From assembly GCF_007954505.1 (NCBI RefSeq), contig NZ_CP042412.1, forward strand, positions 1,736,001 through 1,800,000: a stretch of 64,000 bases of DNA, read 5' to 3'. Shown in pieces: positions 59,856 through 64,000 of this stretch; position 1 is the stretch's first letter; every line of letters begins with the position of its first letter. This DNA comes from Microbacterium sp. CBA3102. Lineage in GTDB: Bacteria > Actinomycetota > Actinomycetes > Actinomycetales > Microbacteriaceae. The translations under genes were made by a program, and so were the position numbers. The notes under the pieces were generated by a model that was not told the DNA's origin, did no database searches, and was given only the letters and a program-made list of their open reading frames with translations.

Positions 59856-60653
59856 ATGGCGTTGAGGCGCACCACGAAAAGCAAGCTGTACCGGTACACC
59901 GTCTATGCGGTGCTGATCGCGATCGCCGTCTGGGTGATCGTCAGCACCGACTGGGCTCGGATCGCGAATCTCTACTTCAACCCCGAGGTCGCGGTGAAGA
60001 TGCTCCCGGGCATCATCACCACGGCACTCGTGAACACCCTGTGGTTCACCGCGGTGGCCTTCGTCGGCGGTCTGCTGCTCGGCGTCGTGCTGGCGTTGAT
60101 GAAGTTGTCCGCAATCGGTCCGTTCCGCTGGATCGCGACGTGCTGGATCGAGTTGTTCCGCGGCCTCCCCGCGATCCTCACGATCTTCGCGATCGCGTTC
60201 ATCCTCCCGATCGGGCTCGGCGTGCCGGCGACGAAGCTCGGCGGACCGGTGGTCCTCGGACTCATCGGTCTGATCCTGGTCGCTTCGGCCTACATGGCCG
60301 AGACGATCCGCGCCGGTATCCAGGCGGTTCCTAAGGGGCAGACGGAGGCGGCGCGTTCGCTGGGCATGTCGCCGATGAAGACGACCTTCTGGATCGTCGT
60401 GCCCCAGGGTTTCCGGATCATCATCCCGCCGCTGACCAACGAGTTCGTCCTGCTGTTGAAGGACACCTCGCTCCTGTTCGTGGCAGGATCCTTCATCTGG
60501 TCGAAGGAGCTCACGAACTTCGCCCGCGACGCGAGCACGCAGAACGCGAACGGAACGCCGCTGATCATGGCGGCGATCCTGTACCTGATCGTGACGATCC
60601 CGCTCACGCGCTTCAGTGCGTGGCTGGAACGACGGATGGCGAGGCAGCGATGA
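59856..60653 (+). CDS. Polar amino-acid ABC transporter permease
   Basis: HisM/GlnP-type permease of 265 residues with five membrane helices. The ATPase-contact loop is [21 protein letters not shown] chose ATG 59856 after GAGAGGA; a TTG six bases earlier is possible. The last four bases overlap the ATPase gene. Confidence 0.93.
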   Translation: MALRRTTKSKLYRYTVYAVLIAIAVWVIVSTDWARIANLYFNPEVAVKMLPGIITTALVNTLWFTAVAFVGGLLLGVVLALMKLSAIGPFRWIATCWIELFRGLPAILTIFAIAFILPIGLGVPATKLGGPVVLGLIGLILVASAYMAETIRAGIQAVPKGQTEAARSLGMSPMKTTFWIVVPQGFRIIIPPLTNEFVLLLKDTSLLFVAGSFIWSKELTNFARDASTQNANGTPLIMAAILYLIVTIPLTRFSAWLERRMARQR

Positions 60654-61405
60654 TCACCGACCTGATCGATGTCCATGCCCCCGCGATCGACGTGCAGGGG
60701 CTCGTGAAATCCTTCGGCGACAACGAGGTGCTCAAGGGCATCGACCTCACCGTCACCAAGGGCGAGGTGGTCTGCGTGATCGGGCCCTCGGGCTCGGGGA
60801 AGTCGACGCTGCTGCGCTCGGTGAACCTGCTCGAGGAACCGACTGACGGCAAGGTGCTGATCGAGGGGATCGACATCACCGATCCCGACGTCGACATCGA
60901 CCGGGTGCGCACGCGGATCGGCATGGTGTTCCAGAGCTTCAACCTGTTCCCGCACCTCGATGTGCTCGGCAACCTCACCATCGCTCAGCAGCGGGTGAAG
61001 AAGCGCTCCAAGAAGGAGGCCGAGCAGGTCGCACACGCGATGCTCGAGCGCGTGGGGCTCTCCGAGAAAGCGGATGCCTTCCCAGGACACCTGTCGGGAG
61101 GGCAGCAGCAGCGCGTGGCGATCGCGCGTGCCCTGTGCATGAACCCCGACATGATGCTCTTCGACGAGCCGACGTCGGCGCTGGACCCCGAACTGGTCGG
61201 CGAGGTGCTGCAGGTCATGCGCTCGCTGGCGGACGAGGGGATGACGATGCTCGTCGTCACGCACGAGATGGGCTTCGCGCGCGAGGTCGGGTCACGCCTC
61301 ATCTTCATGGACGGTGGACACATCGTCGAAGAGGGCGACCCGCGCGAGGTTCTCAGCAACCCGCAGCACCCGCGCACGAAGGACTTCCTCTCGCGCGTGC
61401 TCTGA
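60650..61405 (+). CDS. Polar amino-acid ABC transporter ATPase
   Basis: GlnQ-like ATPase of 251 residues. Walker A is [14 protein letters not shown], the signature [15 protein letters not shown], Walker [14 protein letters not shown]. It pairs with the upstream permease. A strong hairpin region follows the gene. Confidence 0.94.
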   Translation: MITDLIDVHAPAIDVQGLVKSFGDNEVLKGIDLTVTKGEVVCVIGPSGSGKSTLLRSVNLLEEPTDGKVLIEGIDITDPDVDIDRVRTRIGMVFQSFNLFPHLDVLGNLTIAQQRVKKRSKKEAEQVAHAMLERVGLSEKADAFPGHLSGGQQQRVAIARALCMNPDMMLFDEPTSALDPELVGEVLQVMRSLADEGMTMLVVTHEMGFAREVGSRLIFMDGGHIVEEGDPREVLSNPQHPRTKDFLSRVL

Positions 61406-61478
61406 CCCGGTACCCGGTCTGCGCGTGGGCACTCCGTCTGCGCGCGGCCCCGCGTCTTCGCGTCGAGACCCCGTCTAC

Positions 61479-61526
61479 GCGTCGAGACCCCCGGTGACAG
61501 ACGTCTGCCACCGGGGGTCTCGACGC
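61479..61526. terminator. Strong bidirectional hairpin
   Basis: An 18-bp perfect stem runs from GCGTCGAGACCCCCGGTG (61479-61496) to its complement (61509-61526), with a 12-base loop that contains the palindrome CAGACGTCTG. It lies between the convergent amino-acid importer and YegP-like genes and can end both. The preceding 61406-61478 has near-copies of the left arm (CGCGTCGAGACCCC). Confidence 0.75.
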
Positions 61527-61540
61527 TGAACGGGGGCGTC

Positions 61541-61578
61541 GAGCTCAGCTGACCGCGAGCTCAGCTGACCGCGAGCTC
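61541..61578. repeat. 16-bp tandem repeat
   Basis: GAGCTCAGCTGACCGC occurs twice head to tail (61541-61556, 61557-61572), followed by a third GAGCTC. It lies just outside the YegP-like gene end. Confidence 0.7.
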
Positions 61579-61588
61579 GGACGCGAGG

Positions 61589-61768
61589 TCAGTCGACTTC
61601 GACGACCTCGGCGTCGGGGGCGTTCCGCCGGACAGACTCGATGCCGTTCAGGGCAGCGGACTTCGATGAGTAGCCCTCGCTGATCGCGATGACCTCGCCG
61701 TTGCCGGCCTTGAGGCGGAAGCGGTGCTCGCCGGACTTGTCGGTGTACAGCTCGAACTTGCCTGCCAT
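61589..61768 (-). CDS. YegP-like (DUF1508) protein
   Basis: The 59-residue protein is one DUF1508 unit (AGKFELYTDKSGEHRFRLKA, then ISEGYSSKSAALNGIESV). The longer YegP has two such units in tandem. AAGGA precedes the ATG. Function is unknown. Confidence 0.85.
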   Translation of the reverse strand: MAGKFELYTDKSGEHRFRLKAGNGEVIAISEGYSSKSAALNGIESVRRNAPDAEVVEVD

Positions 61769-61856
61769 GAGGAGTCCTTTCTCTCTCGGATGAGGGCACC
61801 CCGCCCCCTCGCGCCTCACGCTAGCGGTCGACGCGGATCCGGGGAAGAGCGCGTGG

Positions 61857-62948
61857 TCAGCCGCGCGGGTGCACGGCGACGGGTTCGGGAGCGACCGCGA
61901 TACGCACCCGGTCGCCGAACGAAGGATGGATCCCGGGGGCGTGCTGCACGCGCACGAGCTCGCCCGACTCGGTGCGGACCAGGGTGCGGCGCATGCTTCC
62001 CAGGAAGGTGCTCTCCTCGACCAGGGCGTCGGTCGAGGAGTCGGCCTCCGACGCGAAGTACACGTTCTCCGGCCGAAGATAGACATCGACCGGGCCATCC
62101 GCCGGCGCCTGCAGGGGGAGGCGCTGTCCCCACACCAGCACATGGTCGCCCTCCGCCACGCCCGAGACGACGCTCGAGAGTCCCACGAAGGCCGCGACCC
62201 CCGCCGTGGAGGGCAGCGTGTAGAGCTGCTCCGGCGAACCGATCTGTTCGATCCGTCCGGCGTTCATCACCGCGATCCGGTCGGAGACGGCGAGCGCCTC
62301 CTCCTGGTCGTGCGTGACGAAGACGGTCGTGATCCCGAGGCGCAACTGGATGCGGCGGATCTCGTCGCGCAGCTGCACCCGCACCTTCGCGTCGAGCGCG
62401 GAGAGCGGCTCATCGAGCAGCAGCACCCTGGGCTCGGTCACCAGCGCTCGCGCGAGGGCCACCCGTTGCTGCTGACCGCCCGAGAGCTGATGCGGGAACC
62501 TCCCGGCCAAGTCACGCAAACCGACCAGCGCGAGCGCGTCGAGGGAGCGCTTCTCCGCCTCCGCCCTGCCGATGCCCCGCCGCCGCAGTCCGAAGGCGGT
62601 GTTGTCGGCGACCCGCAGGTGGGGGAAGAGCGAGTACGACTGGAAGACCATGCCGATGTCGCGCTTGTTCGTCGGTATGCGTGACACGTCCCCACCGCCG
62701 AGCAGCACGGCGCCGGCGTCGGCTCCTTCGAGGCCTGCGAGCACTCGGAGCAGCGTCGTCTTGCCGCACCCCGAGGGGCCGAGCAGGGAGACGAACTCCC
62801 CGGGTGCGATGTCGAGGTCCACACCGTGCAGGACCCGCGTGCCGGCGTAGCTCTTCACGATCCCCTGGAGCTCGACGCGCGTGCCCTCCCCGGCACGGGC
62901 GAGCAGCAGGTTGTCCTTGGTACGGGGCAGGGCATGGTCGACGGTCAT
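61857..62948 (-). CDS. ABC transporter ATPase, Fe3+/polyamine/phosphonate type
   Basis: PotA/FbpC-like ATPase of 363 residues. Walker A is GPSGCGKTTLLRVLAG, the signature [15 protein letters not shown], Walker B LLLDEPLSALDA. A C-terminal TOBE domain (DVYLRPENVYF) follows. It overlaps the permease stop (ATGA). The substrate-binding protein is not in the window, so thiamine, spermidine or 2-aminoethylphosphonate remain possible. Confidence 0.9.
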   Translation of the reverse strand: MTVDHALPRTKDNLLLARAGEGTRVELQGIVKSYAGTRVLHGVDLDIAPGEFVSLLGPSGCGKTTLLRVLAGLEGADAGAVLLGGGDVSRIPTNKRDIGMVFQSYSLFPHLRVADNTAFGLRRRGIGRAEAEKRSLDALALVGLRDLAGRFPHQLSGGQQQRVALARALVTEPRVLLLDEPLSALDAKVRVQLRDEIRRIQLRLGITTVFVTHDQEEALAVSDRIAVMNAGRIEQIGSPEQLYTLPSTAGVAAFVGLSSVVSGVAEGDHVLVWGQRLPLQAPADGPVDVYLRPENVYFASEADSSTDALVEESTFLGSMRRTLVRTESGELVRVQHAPGIHPSFGDRVRIAVAPEPVAVHPRG

Positions 62949-63739
62949 GAGCGGGCCTTTCGTGGGCCGCGGGCGACACGGCCGATCAGGAGGAGCAGGA
63001 GGAACACGAACGCCAGCGCGAGCAGGGTGAAGATGGCCGGCGCGTACGGATCCTGTTTGTTCACCACGACCATCGCGGTCTGGAACACCTGGCGGTTGAG
63101 GAGGGAGGCGATCGTGAACTCGCCGAGCACCACGGCGATCGAGATCAGCGAAGCCGCCAGGAGCCCCTGGCGGAGGTTCGGAGCGAGCACCTTGAGCACG
63201 ACGACCGGCCAACTCGCTCCGAGCGAGCGTGCGGCCTCGGCGAGTGTGCGCAGGTCGGCGGCATCGATCGAAGCCTGGATCGAGCGGAAGGCGAACGGCA
63301 GCACGGTGATGCCGTAGGCGAAGGCCAGCGTCCACGTGCCGGTGCCGAGCGTGCGTCCGATATGCAGGTAGATCGGCGCGAGACCGACGACCAGCACGAT
63401 CGCGGGAATCGAGATCGGGAGGAGCACCGCGAACTCGAACGCCGGCCGGAGTCTCGGGAAGCGCAGGTTCACCAGGATCATGGTCGGTGCCAGCAGGAGC
63501 AGCACGATGGCCACGGTGACGACGGCGAGGATCATTGAGTTGCCGAGTCCCGTCCAGATCGGCTTGAGGGTGGCGGCGGCCGCGGGATCGAACAGCGCGA
63601 TCCAGCGAGCGAACGACAGACCGCCCTCGGGATCGCGCAGCGTGAAGAGGAACGTCGACACCAGCGGGACGGCGAAGAACACACCGACGACGATGCCGAT
63701 GGCCCAGCGGGTGGTGCGGGACGGACCGAGCCGGTTCAC
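62945..63739 (-). CDS. ABC transporter permease (PotC/FbpB-like)
   Basis: A 264-residue protein with six membrane helices. The ATPase-contact loop is LAEAARSLGASWPVVVLKVL. I chose GTG 63739, which overlaps the stop of the next gene upstream and follows GAGGTGG. It is the second permease of the importer. Confidence 0.9.
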   Translation of the reverse strand: MNRLGPSRTTRWAIGIVVGVFFAVPLVSTFLFTLRDPEGGLSFARWIALFDPAAAATLKPIWTGLGNSMILAVVTVAIVLLLLAPTMILVNLRFPRLRPAFEFAVLLPISIPAIVLVVGLAPIYLHIGRTLGTGTWTLAFAYGITVLPFAFRSIQASIDAADLRTLAEAARSLGASWPVVVLKVLAPNLRQGLLAASLISIAVVLGEFTIASLLNRQVFQTAMVVVNKQDPYAPAIFTLLALAFVFLLLLLIGRVARGPRKARS

Positions 63740-64000
63740 GACTGCCACCTCGCCGCGCGTCGCTGCACGAAGGAGTACAGGCCCATCACGATGCCGACCA
63801 CCACGATCATGCCGAGCGCGAGGGCACCGGCGAGGTTCTCCCGCCCGAGCACGGTCTCGCTCGTGAGAGCGGTACGGATCTGGAGCGGCACGATCTGCGC
63901 CCCCTGGCTCGCGAGGGCGGCGGCCGTGGCATAGGACGAGAACGCGTTCGCGAACAGCAGCAGCAGGCTGGCGAGGAACGAGGGGGCGAGTACGGGGAGG
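63736..64000 (-). CDS. ABC transporter permease (N-terminus cut off)
   Basis: Only the last 87 residues lie in the window: two membrane helices around LASLLLLFANAFSSYATAA and GALALGMIVVVGIVMGLYS. The conserved order LASQGAQIVPLQIRT matches the first permease of Fe3+/polyamine-type importers. The stop overlaps the next permease start by four bases. Confidence 0.85.
   Translation of the reverse strand, partial: LPVLAPSFLASLLLLFANAFSSYATAAALASQGAQIVPLQIRTALTSETVLGRENLAGALALGMIVVVGIVMGLYSFVQRRAARWQS

Overview
This is a high-GC, densely packed stretch of actinobacterial chromosome. Its gene families and promoter style point to a Microbacteriaceae genome close to Microbacterium. That is an inference from the 32-residue bS22 ribosomal protein, the BldC-like regulator, DtxR/IdeR-type iron boxes, the fused RecB-like nuclease/helicase, and the many genes whose start codon lies only 6-7 bases after a TANNNT -10 box (leaderless mRNAs). 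No rRNA, tRNA, CRISPR array, transposase or phage gene was seen.

Layout. 1-3100 looks accessory: a cut-off GNAT gene, a membrane protein/ECF sigma/membrane protein module flanked by two copies of one perfect palindrome, a dead methyltransferase fragment with an in-frame stop, and a LysM-like gene with a doubtful N-terminus. 3100-10400 holds a HAD hydrolase, a GntR regulator, terC behind a yybP-ykoY manganese riboswitch, a CNNM/CorC-type protein, an SDR, an ArsR/CDF metal-efflux pair and a small membrane exporter. 10400-15330 has a two-component system, an Erm 23S rRNA methyltransferase with its own leader peptide and attenuator, a methylated-DNA repair protein and threonine synthase. 15340-15705 is a repeat-rich gap with a paired operator-like site.

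15770-23463 is the most distinctive locus: a cytosine-permease-like transporter, a short HyuA-like protein, three consecutive DUF917 paralogues and a PucR activator, mostly overlapping stop-to-start. It looks like one catabolic operon for a small cyclic N-compound. 23476-28634 has a VOC protein, an NmrA-like protein divergent from an ECF41 sigma factor, an M20 peptidase and an MFS exporter. 28637-31330 contains an alpha/beta hydrolase, a coiled-coil membrane protein, rtcB and a tiny ORF plus terminator upstream of rtcB. 31521-36207 is an iron-siderophore locus (reductase divergent from an ABC importer) with two IdeR-type boxes between.

36226-48923 is DNA repair and housekeeping: AlkA-like glycosylase, a stand-alone winged-helix regulator behind a Cys-rich leader ORF, SbcCD, an MTA/SAH-type nucleosidase, NAD synthetase, the RecB-like nuclease/helicase and GNAT proteins. 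48930-56570 has upp, tadA, a CDF transporter, proC, an ABC-2-like exporter and a Trk/Ktr potassium system. 56677-64000 has an ArsR-type regulator, bldC-like, bS22, a rhodanese/glutaredoxin/Dabb operon, a polar amino-acid ABC importer, a YegP-like protein and an ABC importer that runs off the window end.

Candidate new biology: the HyuA/triple-DUF917 operon with paired operators, the Erm leader with switching hairpins, the CCRMCR leader ORF, the rtcB leader, and the palindrome-bounded sigma module.
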